Origin: Gonocerus acuteangulatus
Lineage: Eukaryota; Arthropoda; Insecta; Hemiptera; Coreidae
Assembly (NCBI GenBank): GCA_946811695.1
Contig: OX328125.1
Span: 49,693,998 to 49,757,997 of the forward strand
DNA length: 64,000 bases
Direction: 5' to 3'
Shown here: positions 11,930 through 23,897 of the stretch, piece after piece
Numbering within the stretch: position 1 is the first letter of the stretch
How the letters are laid out: each line of letters begins with the position of its first letter
Translations under genes and position numbers: made by a program
The notes under the pieces: generated by a model
What the model saw: the letters and a program-made list of their open reading frames with translations, nothing else
Database searches by the model: none
What the model was told of the DNA's origin: nothing

Positions 11930-12895
11930 AAAATGTATCAATATACGATAATACCAACATACGAACCCAAAACACATTTACTCTGGACTAAATAGATCAA
12001 GTATGTCTTAGTTTATTGTTTAGATTGGAGCATTACTGAAACGCATAAAGCAACAGGGAACTATAAAATAAATATCAGTCATAGCTAAAGGTCTCCCTTA
12101 CATGCCAGAGATTCCGACTGTAGCTACGACAAAACCCATTTATAGCCTCGTGTATCTTTGGTTCGAATCTAGTGACGCATGGAACGAGCTCCGACAGATT
12201 TTGTGAGTCAAATCAGAGGCCCTTTAGATAGCCAAGGTAAAATATATTCTTCACGTAGAAACCTTGTCATTTATTTTCTTTGAAATCGCCTTCCAAGGGG
12301 TGACAAAATTTAAATAAAAAATTCAGAATTTCAAACATCTACCGACGTAAGAGAGTAGAGAATTCTTTTCGTGAATTCTCCATGGTCTTGGAACTTGTCC
12401 TGAATAGCAAAGCGATGGCTTGTTTAGGAATTTTACTGTTAGCATTATTTTTACATCGTTTCCTCCCTTCCTATTGGGAGATCGTCCGCTGATGAAGTCT
12501 TTTTAATAGTGCAAACTGTAGTCAACTAGGAATATTAAAATTTCATGTATGGAGGAGTACACATATTCATTAGTCAAAACAGGGTTAATTGTATTTCGCG
12601 TGGTCTTTCCAGGCCCATTCGCGAATAATAAGAATAACATAACAAATAACTGTAGACATACTTATTTTAAATAGAGGTTTTTCTCGTGACGTGAGGGTAA
12701 TGAAACGTAATGTTTGTTTTGATTTTTTGGAGATTTGTACATTACCATAATATACAATTTGTCAAATGAACAATTCTAAATTGTTAACTCCTAACCATAA
12801 TGAACTGGTGTAAATTGACTGAATAATACACGCTTAAACTTGGGATATAATATAATTTCGGAGATGCGGATTATCTGCATTCTCACACATACACA
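11930..12895. other. No gene seen; possible decayed tRNA-SINE
   Basis: GGTTCGAATCTAG near 12155 resembles a pol III B box, but no convincing A box or tail was found. Nothing else is recognised. Confidence 0.4.
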
Positions 12896-13862
12896 TCTAT
12901 ATATATAAAAATCACGTGTCTGTCTGTTTTTCTGTTTGTTTGTTCCTTATACAAATCCACACCGTTTGACCGATTTGGACCAAACTTGGCAGATAGGTAG
13001 GTCTAGATTCGGGAAATCTCCTAGGGTAAGTCAAAAAAATCTACCAGCTGTCTGTCTGTATGTTTGTGCCTTATACAAATCCGCACCGTTCGTCCGATTT
13101 TGAATAAACTCGATACCGTTTCCACACCGTTCGTCCGATTTTGACTAAACTCGGTACACATGTAGATCATAATCTGGGGAGTGTCGTAGACTAAGTCAAA
13201 AACGTCTTATAACTGTCTGTATGTATGTTTGTCCCTTATAAAAAAACACACCGTTCGTTCGATTTTGACTAAACTCGGTACACATGTAGATCTTAATCTG
13301 AGAAGTATCGTAGGCTAAGTCAAAAACGTCTACCGGCTGTCTGTCAGTAAGTTTGTACCTCATACAAATCCACGCCGTTCGTCCGATTTTGACTAAACTC
13401 GGTACACAGGTAGATCCTAATCTGGAGAGTGCCGTAAGCTAGGTCAAAAACCTCTACCAGCTGTCTGTCTGTATGTTTGTTCCCTATAAAATCAAAACCG
13501 TTCTATATGTTTTGATCAAACTGGGCACACAGGTTGGTCTTGATCAGGGGATTGTCATAAGCCAAGTCAAAAACGTCTACCAGCTGCAGTCTGTATGTTT
13601 TTTTTTTTTTGTTTTTTTTTTTATAAAAATCCACTCAGTTAGACCGATTTTCACCAAACTTGGCATAAATGTATGTCTTGATACGGGGGTGTTATAGGTT
13701 AGGTCAAAGTCGTCTAGGACTCAAAGTTGGGAGGTCACGGGTTCGAAACAGTTACAGGTTTGTGTTATTAGATTTTAATAATACTCTTTTGGTTTCTAAT
13801 TTTTTTTGGGCTCTTCTATATGCAGAAAGTAGGTGTAGCATGGCACGCCGGATAACAGCTAG
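12896..13862 (+). mobile_element. 967-bp non-autonomous Helitron
   Basis: Starts TCTATATATATAAAAATCAC after an A (12895) and ends GCCGGATAACAGCTAG before a T (13863). This is the TC...CTAG architecture with an A/T insertion point. The terminal GCCG..AGC block is a slightly broken 3' hairpin; the intact GCCGGGTAACGGC version is in the copy at 62404. The body is a set of degenerate ~125-bp repeats. No Rep or helicase motifs occur, and the open frames across it are not gene-like. Confidence 0.85.
12940..13700 (+). repeat. Internal minisatellite of the Helitron
   Basis: About six degenerate units of roughly 110-130 bp, each carrying CTGTCTGTMTGTTTGT, ACCGTTCGTCCGATTTTGAC, AAACTCGGTACACATGTAGA and TAGGCTAAGTCAAAAACGTC or close variants. 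Reverse-complement versions fill the Helitron at 62404. Confidence 0.85.
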
Positions 13863-14687
13863 TATAAAATAAAATATAGCTATCTTAATTAAAATCAATA
13901 TAAATATACAATATCAATAGGGAGGGATGAGCATCAATAAAAACTTAGTAAAATGAAAGTTATCACTACTTCCAAGAGATACCTAGATAAATATTTAAAT
14001 ACTGACCTGTAATGAGGTATGTATACAGGTAATATGTCATTAGAGGTCAGTAAATATGTCAACGTTCATCAGGTAACAGTGAGAAACACGTCATCATATA
14101 TTAAAAAAAGACAAGAACAACAATAAAAACGATATTAAAAATTCGTAGAAAACAAATAGTGGCCTAGAGATACTGGAGGCCAACAGCTTCAAAAACGAAG
14201 GCTTCGGCACTCAGAAGACTAAAGACGAAATTACTTGCGGTACTCGTTATATTCCAGTAGATCCTAAATGATTTTCAATATAAGGTGTTGATTATTATTC
14301 CCTACCTTTAAGAAAGAGCCTTCAGTATTTTGACGGCGATGGGAAGACGGCCTTCATGAAAATCCGTCCTTGAGAAACCACAAATCAAAAATAATGTTGT
14401 AATATGCTCAGGAATTTCCTTTCTCTTTATGCTGCGCAGAAAATATTTTATAAAAGGTTTTCAAATCCATTATCTATGGCATATTTGACCACTTAACCCA
14501 ATCAAAATATTTCTCGCAGAACTGTTTTACCAGCCGTAATCTAAGAACCCAAAAGTTTGATATTAGGAAATTGTGACCCTTTGTTCTCAATTATTTATTT
14601 TAAAAGTGGTGAATTATTTATTTCCAGAGTGGCTGTGGAATCAATTTAAATAGGAAACTATCAATTATAATCAATAGACTAGTCTTT

Positions 14688-14768
<81 letters not shown>

Positions 14769-15794
14769 TTGATCTTACGCCACAAAAAAAGAACTAAACG
14801 TTTTAGAGATTCCGACTTATGGGAACTACAATATTGTATCGAAGTAATACTTATATTTTGCGTTAGTTTGAAAGCTTACAATAGAAAACATTAATAAATC
14901 GCTTGTAGTTGATTAAATCATGACTTCCGAAATTTTAAGCACAGTTTCTTCAGATATTAGGCTTCCGATAAAATATTTTTAATTAGATTTTGTCAAATTA
15001 AATCAGAAGAAACTCTTTTATATTATTAATAATTTGTATAGACATACTTGAATTAAATGTAATTACGCTATCCATTTATTCTTACAAAATGAATAAATTG
15101 AAACGACTTTTGGAAATAATTTCAGACGATCTAGAGAACTTAACAATGACTTATTTCTAGATGGGGCTTGTAACTGTAGATAATAGATGCCATGAGATTT
15201 TTGTCTTCATTCAACCGGTACACTGCTTGTTAGTGCAGTAAGAAGTATTTTTAGTAATAAACTCTAAAACTGGTTGACTGAGAAATAAAAACTTCATAGC
15301 AGAATAATGAGAATTTTATTGACCTTTTAGAACCTTGGTAGATTTTATGAACAATTTTCTCACGTGGAAATTGACTAATTAATGACTAAATATATGGCAT
15401 TCCCACAGAATTGTGTTTGATGTAATTAGGAGCTGTTTCGAAGCCAACTGACGTCAATAGTAGTTTTGATAACCTCTCTTTCAATTGATGGAATATTACT
15501 GATACCTCAGTCCAACAGGCGTTCATTTTCTCTCAACCTTTTCGTTCCGAATAGCATTTCCCGAAGGTATTGAGCTTGCGAAAATGAAAGAATTTTTTTA
15601 AACATTTTTTTCTTCAAATCATTATCGATCTTTTACTGAATACCGAAAATTTATGTATACATATATCTGTGTGTGTCTGTTAATACTATATAAGTAGTGG
15701 CATAGACAACTCTCCGGTTGAATATTAATAACAAAATCAATAATTGAGTCAGCTGATCAGTACAAATAAAACTGACAGAAACTATTTCATAGCG
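13863..15794. other. No gene seen; one TA microsatellite
   Basis: A TA run of about 65 bp lies at 14691-14756. The rest is AT-rich without recognised features. Confidence 0.55.
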
Positions 15795-16015
15795 AGTTTC
15801 GTCTTGCCTTCTTCCGGGAGAAACCCCGCTTGAGGTTTACGTCATGACGCGATCCAATTGAAAACGTTACGTTTCAGGACCCATAGATCACGAAACTAAC
15901 GTTGCGCTCACGTGTTACTAGGCATCCAGGTAAACGTTTTATTAGTAATGGGACGAGGGAAATCTAATGAAACGTTTTTTCGTTGTTGAAGAAAATGGAA
16001 AAAACTGTATTTTTC
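15795..16015 (-). repeat. Repeat family A, right-end fragment
   Basis: CGGGAGAAACCCCGCTTGAGG, GTTTCAGGACCCATAGATC and GTGTTACTAGGCATCCAGGT match, with divergence, the minus-strand copy at 41043-41470 and the reverse complement of 60965-61106. This is an old fragment of the family whose fullest copy is at 59549. Confidence 0.5.
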
Positions 16016-17531
16016 TTAGGGCTTTCTGATATATTGGTAAGAATTTCCCGAAAATCGTAGTGCATGTAAAACATCTATTAATCAGCTTATTAAATGTTTT
16101 TTGCTTTCTGGTTAAGCTATCTCATTAGAAGAAATCGGTGCTTAAATGGCCCAAGATTATGCTTTGCTATGGGATGTCATTACATCATACATCATTTACA
16201 TTTTTACATGTGTTTACATCTTTGACGAGCGATTTAGACAAGCGATAAGAACGGGAAAGCGCTAAGATGACGCAGTTCCTGCTAATCGGACTTATTTTGT
16301 ATTTATACAGACTTGTTACTAATTATTAAGCTGCAGTCGGTAAAAATTAGTTTGTACAGGTTCACTACCCACCTTCTGAAGAATTTGCTTAGTTATGCAG
16401 CTCCTGCGTGACGGACGTTTATTCAGAATATTTGAAGTACAAACGAAAGGAGTTAGCATGCAACATTTTAATGCTCACTACTGCTGACGATAGCCAACGT
16501 TATTACAAGGAAGTGAACAAGGTTGTTGTAGGGAAAATTACACAGGCCATAAAGACGTCCGACTCGGAATGGAGTGGATTCATCAGGAAGACATCCAATA
16601 ATATAAATATGAAATGTTCAGCTTGTTTAACTTTATAAATAACAACAGACCTTACAATACAAAACAATGTGTTTTTCAGTATATATTGAAAAACGTATTA
16701 AGTAGGCTGTGATCCGAATCCGGATTATACTGTTAAATACTCAAAGGGGTCCCATTTAGACTATGCATACCGCTCTGTAAAATGTTAAGTAAATACAATT
16801 AATAAAGCAAACGATCTAGATTAACGGCATAATGGTAAAAAAATACGCCGTCCATCTATATAACAAGCTTAATTAGATGAAGTAACACTTCAAGCTGTCA
16901 TATAAAGCCCAGTAGTGTCACCAAACTCGAGCGTGAAACGGGAGGGTCATTATTCCATCATTAGAAAAAAAAAATTACTAAAACTTAAAAGCTTGTATAT
17001 TTTCTGATTTTGTCTTTCCTAAAGTAAACATTATAAGCTTTACTATGTAGATAAACAAGCACTTTAAAACGTTATCATTCACACTAAAAAACACAACAAA
17101 ATGAAACAAAATGATGCTTGAATAGACCTTAATTTCTTGTTTAAACAAAAAATCACCATGGCAGGGAAAGTCAGAAATAAACTGAAGAGATAGAGAAAGA
17201 GAGTCTGAATGTCCAGGATATAAGTTCCACATTTTTATTTTTTTATCAAACTTCGACTTCTTGAGGTTAGGCTTAGTTTGAAGGAAAGCGAATGTAACTT
17301 CTATTTACTCTTTAAAACTGTGTTTTTTTGTCATTAAACATCGAAAAAAGAAAAAAAAATGCATGACATTGCTATCAATAAGAAACTATAAAGATTAAAA
17401 ATATAAGATTATGACTTTAATTGAAGTCTAACATATTTTTGGCTCTTCAGAAGAATATGTTTTATGAAAATGGTGGCTGGGATGGAGTTCTTAAAGAACT
17501 TAAAAATATCCGTTCAGATGGTAATATAAAA
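16016..17531. other. No gene recognised
   Basis: A dispersed-repeat block (CCACCTTCTGAAGAATTTGC...CTCCTGCGTGACGGACG) lies at 16370-16425. The 76-codon frame from 16408 starts inside that repeat and has no recognised domain, so it is not called as a gene. Confidence 0.45.
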
Positions 17532-17712
17532 TAAAATGTTTTTTTTTTTTATTTAAATTTTAACGTCCATTTTTATATTGACACAGAATTTTAGGACGGA
17601 TTGTCTATAGGTTACCACCCTGTTCTAGACAGGATAGGGCTGATGTCATATCTTTTTTCAAAAGAAAAGCCAGCACCTCTGGTGGGAATTGAACCCACGA
17701 CCCTGAAATAAA
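17532..17712 (-). mobile_element. tRNA-derived SINE, family 3
   Basis: Read on the minus strand: a tRNA-like B box (GTGGGTTCAATTCCCACCAG), then TGCTGGCTTTTCTTTTGAAA, CATCAGCCCTATCCTG, GGTGGTAACCTATAGACAATC and a tail TGGACGTTAAAATTTAAATA ending in poly-A (the T run near 17540). The plus-strand copy at 22345 has the same order. AAATAAAAT on both sides may be the target duplication. The 5' tRNA part is truncated. Confidence 0.7.
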
Positions 17713-18371
17713 ATATAATTCATATTAAATGTAAAATATAATTCATATATTTCATACATGAAGTGGGTAAAAGCAGGGCAAGACGTCAATATTTAAATAA
17801 AGCACAAATATAAATCATGAAAATTTATTGACTAAGAAGAAAGCTGTTCAAGGGATAAACTATTAACACAAGGGGCAGCGACGTCAGAAATACCTCTAGA
17901 AGAAATTTAAATAAAGAGCTCAATATAAAGAACAATAGATATTGACGTAAATATACTGCGATAGACGTACGAAACACAATACTGAATCACATCGACTTCA
18001 CATATTTCGCATATACGAAATACTTAGAATGAACAATATCTGCTTTACGTGGCAGTATCCTTTATCGTTTTATGATCCAGAGGTGAAGTTTTGAAATACT
18101 AATAGACCTTTTTTTTGGGGGGGGGGGTATAATACATTTTTGCAGAGAGCCCAAATTTATTAAATATACTATTTGATTAGTTCAATTGCCATTTTATAAG
18201 AAAATTGACTAAAGGGGGAGTGTTGAAAAAGTGGCATACATGTACGTATATTATGATCATACATGTGCCAGGTGGAAGATATTCAATTCTGTGTTGCGAT
18301 AAGCTCTACATGTTCTACAGTATTGTGGCTGCCTCTTTACGAGCCATACTGCAAATACAGCCTAATTGTAA
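17713..18371. other. No gene seen
   Basis: AT-rich. The motif AAATAAAATATAATTCATAT is repeated next to the SINE. Nothing else recognised. Confidence 0.5.
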
Positions 18372-18925
18372 AAAAGTCCGACTCGCAGGAACTGCCTCAT
18401 CATAACGCGGCTCCGATCTTATCCTTAGTGTCATTTGGAAAGCTTGAAATTCATTTATGACCATTCATGAAATACATTTTTGCCCCTAGATAGGTGATCG
18501 ATGGCAAGGGTACCTTTACCTCGAAAAATGACTTCGGCGTTCTCAACGTTCGCTCTAGTAAAACAATATTACCAAAACGTTTCTCATTTTCTTGTCTTCT
18601 TTTACTATATTACCAATAATACTGATAAATGAAATTTAAAAAGAAACAACAACCAATTAAAAATGCGTTAAGCAGCGAAACAAACCCATCCAAAAGGACA
18701 AAACAAACATGTTTGAAGTTTTAAGCACATATTAAAACAAGTACGTAACGTAGAAGCATAACGATTTTTCGCGCGCAAATTTCGCCCCAAAAACAATGAT
18801 CCTGTGGACGGATTTTTCTGGTTAACGAACTTGACTATTAGAAGAACGATTTCTGCACCAAATTTCACCAAAATCGGACCAATGTTAAGGCTCCCGTATG
18901 AAAAACCAAGGCGTTAGCCACTAGA
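18372..18925 (+). repeat. Repeat family A, 5' part, ending in SINE head
   Basis: Begins GTCCGACTCGCAGGAACTGC and continues with ACATTTGGAAAGCTT-like text, TTTCGCCCCAAAAACAATG and CTGGTTAACGAACTTGAC, the same order as the copy at 59549-60840. It is cut off at about 18893 by GCGTTAGCCACTAGACCACG, the reverse complement of the tRNA-SINE 5' head. Confidence 0.65.
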
Positions 18926-20336
18926 CCACGGGGAGACCCAGTTCATTTGTTATTATTATCATTGGAAAATTGTCAATTTTTCTTAGTACGAATTTTCGTG
19001 TCTTTTTTTATATTTTCATTTTTATTTAGACAATTTCCATTTTTTTTGGTATTATTATTATACAAATGCATTTATATATTTGCGCGTGTGTATTTATGTT
19101 TATATATCTACAATTGCATTTCACTCTAAGGCGGACGTTTTACACGAAAAAGAAAACAGTAATACTTAATAACATAAATGTAATAATCAAAGAACAACTC
19201 TACAAAAATACTTGGTAAATATAAATTATACCATTATAAAATCAGACGTACATAATGGTATATACTTCAGCAAAATTACAACTTCCTTGTTGGTCCGATT
19301 ATAAATAATAAATTCTCAAAATAGACTCGTTATCTGTGGGCATTGACGTCAATGGATAATGATAAGCTGTACGTAATTAGCGAGCTTTAAGAATGGGCTA
19401 ATCGAATACTACGCTTCTTATGTAATGTCCGAGTATTAACGTTTATATGTTACAGCAGAATTATTTATGTGAGAAAGACACCCCATATCTGGCCACGTGG
19501 AATATAGGGCTTAACATGTATAAAAGCACGATTTAATGCGAGTATGAAATAGTTCGTACACTCGTATTATTCTTGGCGTTTCCTCCTTCACCATAGGGAA
19601 GAAAAAACGTTTATGAAGTCTAGCCAATGACAAAATGAGAATTAATACAACAAAATTATATTTACAGTAGAGAGCATTTTTGGACTTAAGGTTATTATGC
19701 TAAAAATCTCAAACAAGTTGGTAAATCATGGAATGTATTTATTTGTTTTGATTGAGAATATTTTGCTCGTAAGAATCTAAAATCAAACTAATCGAAAAAC
19801 GTTCAACTCATCGAATTCCCGAAAAATTATTAATAACATTATTAAAGGAATCATCAGTTCGGTTTAGCTGATACTAGAAAATAATAGTATTTCCGGGCTT
19901 GAAAGAGGGAGTTTGAAATGTTGCGTGCACAACTGATGTAATTTTGTTTAGTTGCTACCTTGAAAAAACTGCCAACTCTCAATATCATATGACCCCAGGC
20001 TCACCCAGGCTTTATGGGGTTCCTGCAAAAAGGTACATGACTACACTATCTCTGTAGGGGGCCAATGATCTAGAATCAGATACCTCTATAGCATCTGAGC
20101 CAGTGGGGACTTGTGGCATGTTACGGGAATGAAACGATATCAGTTGAAATAATTTAAACATTTGCAATGGATGATTAAAATCAAAGAAACGACAAGAAAG
20201 CCGTAAAAGGAGGACGGAAATACATTACAATTAATAAGACTTACAGTAATTTAAAGAGACAACGCTTGCACGCGAACACATGGCTCCTTGCATACGAAAT
20301 ACTCGTAAACCTGCATTTTCTTTATGAAGCTAGTGC
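18926..20336. other. No gene seen
   Basis: AT-rich. A block at 20030-20110 (ending TACCTCTATAGCATCTGAGC) is loosely like the 3' part of the SINE at 50489, but too weak to call. Confidence 0.5.
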
Positions 20337-20493
20337 TAGTCGGAATTTGCATTAAGGCAATCATTTCTCAAACGTCCTTAATTGGAGAACAAAAGGTCTT
20401 CTGATTGATTAAATTTTAATATGAAATGGATCTAATCAGAGTATTGTATAAACAGATAATTACGCGTCATTCATCTTAAATAAAATAGTTTAT
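20337..20493 (+). repeat. Left copy of perfect 157-bp direct duplication
   Basis: Identical base for base to 20738-20894 as far as I can read, starting TAGTCGGAATTTGC and ending AAAATAGTTTAT. The offset is 401 bp. Confidence 0.95.
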
Positions 20494-20737
20494 AATGATT
20501 ACTAAATGAAGGGTATTAATTAATAATACCAAACGGGTGAAGAATAACCCTTCAAAACTTTTTCAAAAAATCCATTTATTCTCCCATCACTACGTTTCGG
20601 ACACCCAGGTCCATCTTCAGGCAATCATGTCCTAGTCATACAATAACCATGTCCTAGTCATACAATAAATAAACATGATTCCTGTAAGGAACCAAGTCAA
20701 AAATTCCACCTACATCAAACACTCATTATCACAGCCA
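20494..20737 (-). mobile_element. Penelope-like insertion between the duplications
   Basis: A 244-bp insert. On the minus strand it carries CCTGAAGATGGACC-TGGG-TGTCCGAAACGTAGTG: a CUGANGA/GAAAC hammerhead-like core in which GGAC pairs with GTCC. Such motifs are typical of Penelope-like element terminal repeats. It also holds a 21-bp tandem repeat (CATGTCCTAGTCATACAATAA, twice). No reverse transcriptase is present, so this is a severely truncated copy, if it is Penelope-like at all. Confidence 0.55.
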
Positions 20738-20894
20738 TAGTCGGAATTTGCATTAAGGCAATCATTTCTCAAACGTCCTTAATTGGAGAACAAAAGGTCT
20801 TCTGATTGATTAAATTTTAATATGAAATGGATCTAATCAGAGTATTGTATAAACAGATAATTACGCGTCATTCATCTTAAATAAAATAGTTTAT
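20738..20894 (+). repeat. Right copy of perfect 157-bp direct duplication
   Basis: Matches 20337-20493 without a visible mismatch. Perfect identity implies a recent event. Confidence 0.95.
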
Positions 20895-21162
20895 GTTTTT
20901 AAACCATTATTATTTTAAATGTATTCTCTTTAGTAGCTATTTATTTAAGAAAACTTTGCCCTTGTATAACATACAAATTATGCGGTTGAATGGAATGAAA
21001 TATAGAAAACTGGTATAACAAAGAAAAATGTAATGGAAGAAATACCCAAAACCATATCGCCCATATCCGCAGTAATAGTTATCAAAAATATAGCTCGTTT
21101 CATATGTTTCGAAAGTACCGATAGGTTCAATTTGAGTGGGTATTCACAAATGAACTCGCATT

Positions 21163-21390
<228 letters not shown>

Positions 21391-21639
21391 TACAAACAGA
21401 CACAATTAAAAATATTTATATATCTGTCTTGTTAACAATGATTATGCTGTCGAAACAATTGGTCGAACGTTGAAGCTCTCCGCCCGATAAAGCCCCGTCG
21501 TTTTTTAAGAATATTTCAAAAATTACAGTTTTTTTTTAGTATTTTGGGTCCAGAAATGGATCAACTGACAAGACATTAACTAAAACAGTTTTCGAAGAAA
21601 TTGTAAAAATAGTGAAATGTCATGATTAGTATAAGCTCC

Positions 21640-21800
21640 GTCCGCCTGATGTTTCCATTTGAAAGTACCCATTAATGGCTGAATGGGCCCAACCTCTGTA
21701 TTCCTACACTGACCCTGGAATTACGATACTAGAAGATACAATCTTTAGTTGCTTGTCCAAGATTTGATCTCCAGATGACACATTACTACTGAACCAAATT
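21640..21800 (-). mobile_element. Possible decayed tRNA-derived SINE
   Basis: On the minus strand, TTGGTTCAGTAGTAATGTG resembles an A box and GGAGATCAAATCTTGG a B box, with the usual spacing. No tail was identified. Weak call. Confidence 0.35.
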
Positions 21801-22074
21801 GATAATCGGGATAGGCTTTCTCAAATGATGTTCTTGAAGAAGATGTGTTTTAGGAGAAGTTAAGAGTAGTTTAGTTAGTAGCGTGTGGGCAGTACTGAAA
21901 TGCCCAAATCTTGTCAAGCCACTTCTTTCAGATTATTTTATTTTTCTAGTATCCTGCTTGAATTTTTAATTTATTTTCAACAACGGTGTTTTACATTTTT
22001 ATTTGAATATCAAATTGAGCTTATATTTTTTTTCTTAAAAAAAAAACGAAGCATTATTAAGACGAATTTACCGC

Positions 22075-22344
22075 CGGAATCGTTGAATAAATCTAAAAGT
22101 GTTTACAACAAGTTATAAGATTTTATTTGTACCAACGTTTCGGTTCTACAAGCCTACATGAGTGGTATAAAAACAAGATGGATCATATATCTACAACAGT
22201 AAATGAAAGTAAAAAAAAAGTTACTATATAATATTGATTTACCTTTATTGTCACTGAGTCTATCGGCAAAATCAGAAAAACGCAGAACAATCTTGTAATT
22301 TGTATTAGAAACTGTATACCAATTCGATTTATTCAACGATTCCG
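22075..22344 (-). mobile_element. Penelope-like motif between 19-bp inverted repeats
   Basis: CGGAATCGTTGAATAAATC (22075-22093) is repeated exactly in reverse complement at 22326-22344. Between them the minus strand carries CTCATGTAGGCTTGTAGAACCGAAACGTTGG (22134-22162, split here by its degenerate core), a weak version of the hammerhead-like CTGATGA...CGAAACGT motif. Function unknown. Confidence 0.4.
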
Positions 22345-22550
22345 TATTTAAGGAGACCCAGTGACCGTGAGTGCTAAGACGTGTGCACTCGGTGCCTAAG
22401 CTCGTGGGTGCTAGCACTTCGGGTGATGGCTTTTCTTGTGAAAAAAAAAGGCATCAGCCCAGCCTGGCTAGAAAAGGGTGTTAACACATAGATAAACCGT
22501 CCAAAAATTCGTTGTCAAAAATAAGTGGACGTTAAAATTTAAATAAATAA
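22345..22550 (+). mobile_element. tRNA-derived SINE, family 3
   Basis: A tRNA-like head (GGAGACCCAGTGACCGTGAG), then GATGGCTTTTCTTGTG, GCATCAGCCCAGCCTGGCTA and the tail AAGTGGACGTTAAAATTTAA followed by AAAT repeats. The order matches the minus-strand copy at 17532. The AAAT tail runs straight into the 70-bp satellite array. Confidence 0.65.
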
Positions 22551-23050
22551 ATAATTCGGGAAGGTCCGGAGCGCCCCAAAAGAAACATTGGACTTTGATT
22601 ATTTATCAACCGATGAATAAATAATTCGGGAAGGTCCGGAGCGCCCCGAAAGAAACATTGGACTTTGATTATTTATCAACCGATGAATAAATAATTCGGG
22701 AAGGTCCGGAGCGCCCCGAAAGAAACATTGGACTTTGATTATTTATCAACCGATGAATAAATAATTCGGGAAGGTCCGGAGCGCCCCGAAAGAAACATTG
22801 GACTTTGATTATTTATCAACCGATGAATAAATAATTCGGGAAGGTCCGGAGCGCCCCGAAAGAAACATTGGACTTTGATTATTTATCAACCGATGAATAA
22901 ATAATTCGGGAAGGTCCGGAGCGCCCCGAAAGAAACATTGGACTTTGATTATTTATCAACCGATGAATAAATAATTCGGGAAGGTCCGGAGCGCCCCGAA
23001 AGAAACATTGGACTTTGATTATTTATCAACCGATGAATAAATAATTCGTA
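22551..23050 (+). repeat. 70-bp satellite array, seven units plus a stub
   Basis: ATAATTCGGG recurs at 22551, 22621, 22691, 22761, 22831, 22901 and 22971, with a broken eighth start at 23041. Units are almost identical; the first differs (GCGCCCCAAAAG instead of GCGCCCCGAAAG). Each unit has a TTCGGG...CCCGAA hairpin around GGTCCGGAGCGC. A single diverged relative lies at 31070-31132. Confidence 0.97.
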
Positions 23051-23897
23051 TTCAAGTAACAGGTGGAAGTAACTTAATAGTTTATATTTGCAAGCAGTAA
23101 ATAGCACAGCTGTAAATTGTAGATATTCCAGAATTCTATACCTACGTGTTAATTTTTTTTTTTTTTTTGTGTGTTTTGTTGAAGCTTTTAATTTCTTTAA
23201 TTCCACCGGTTTTTATATGTTGTAATAAGTACTAAAATTCAATTTTTTTTTTTTTTGGTTTGTTTAGATTGGAACTAAACGCCTTAGTTGCAGAGCTCTT
23301 AAATAAATACTAGTTAAATGAGTAATTAATATTGTTCTTTTGTAAGTGCGGACATATGGTCAAATTAATACTCTCAGAATAACGATCTGAGCCAAATAGT
23401 ATTTTGAATGTTCCAAATAGTTTGTATAAACAAATGTAACAAATATTTGTAACACCATCAACAAGGTTATTCCACGCTGAAACAACTCCTAGGAGAACAC
23501 TAAATAAATGTTATTGTTCCTCGAAGGGGCAAAATTGTGTGTTGATATAAAGTATAGCTATTTAAGGTAAATTCGGTAAAAAGTTTAAACACTTAATAAA
23601 GGGTTAACAAAAATAGAATGATTATTTATTTACACGTAGGTATCTTATAATCGTTATGCAAAGAGCATATAATGCAATGAAATGTAAACCAAAAGTTAAA
23701 GTGCAAGCAATGATAACCCTGCAGTCTTTTTGCGTCAATAAAACTCACAATACAAACAGGTTTTATGGTGCCTGTTGTTTTAATAGAGCTAATGAAGGTT
23801 TAAAGATTTTCAAGAAACACCATCAATTTTTAAAAAAAATGTGGATTTGGTCAACCACTGTAACTAAACCGTGACTAAATTTACATTGGTTAACTTA
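23051..23897. other. No gene recognised
   Basis: AT-rich with poly-T runs. The 72-codon frame at 23656-23874 has no recognisable motif and no splice or promoter context, so it is not called. Confidence 0.5.

Noticed and set aside
13473..13872. Small proteins in the Helitron
   Set aside because: The frames follow the minisatellite and the hairpin end; no Rep or helicase motifs.
22551..23050. CRISPR array
   Set aside because: The 70-bp units are contiguous and uniform with no variable spacers, and the context is eukaryotic.
22551..23050. Hammerhead ribozyme in the satellite unit
   Set aside because: CCGATGA...CGAAAG loosely recalls the core, but U4 is C and the segment between does not form a proper stem II.
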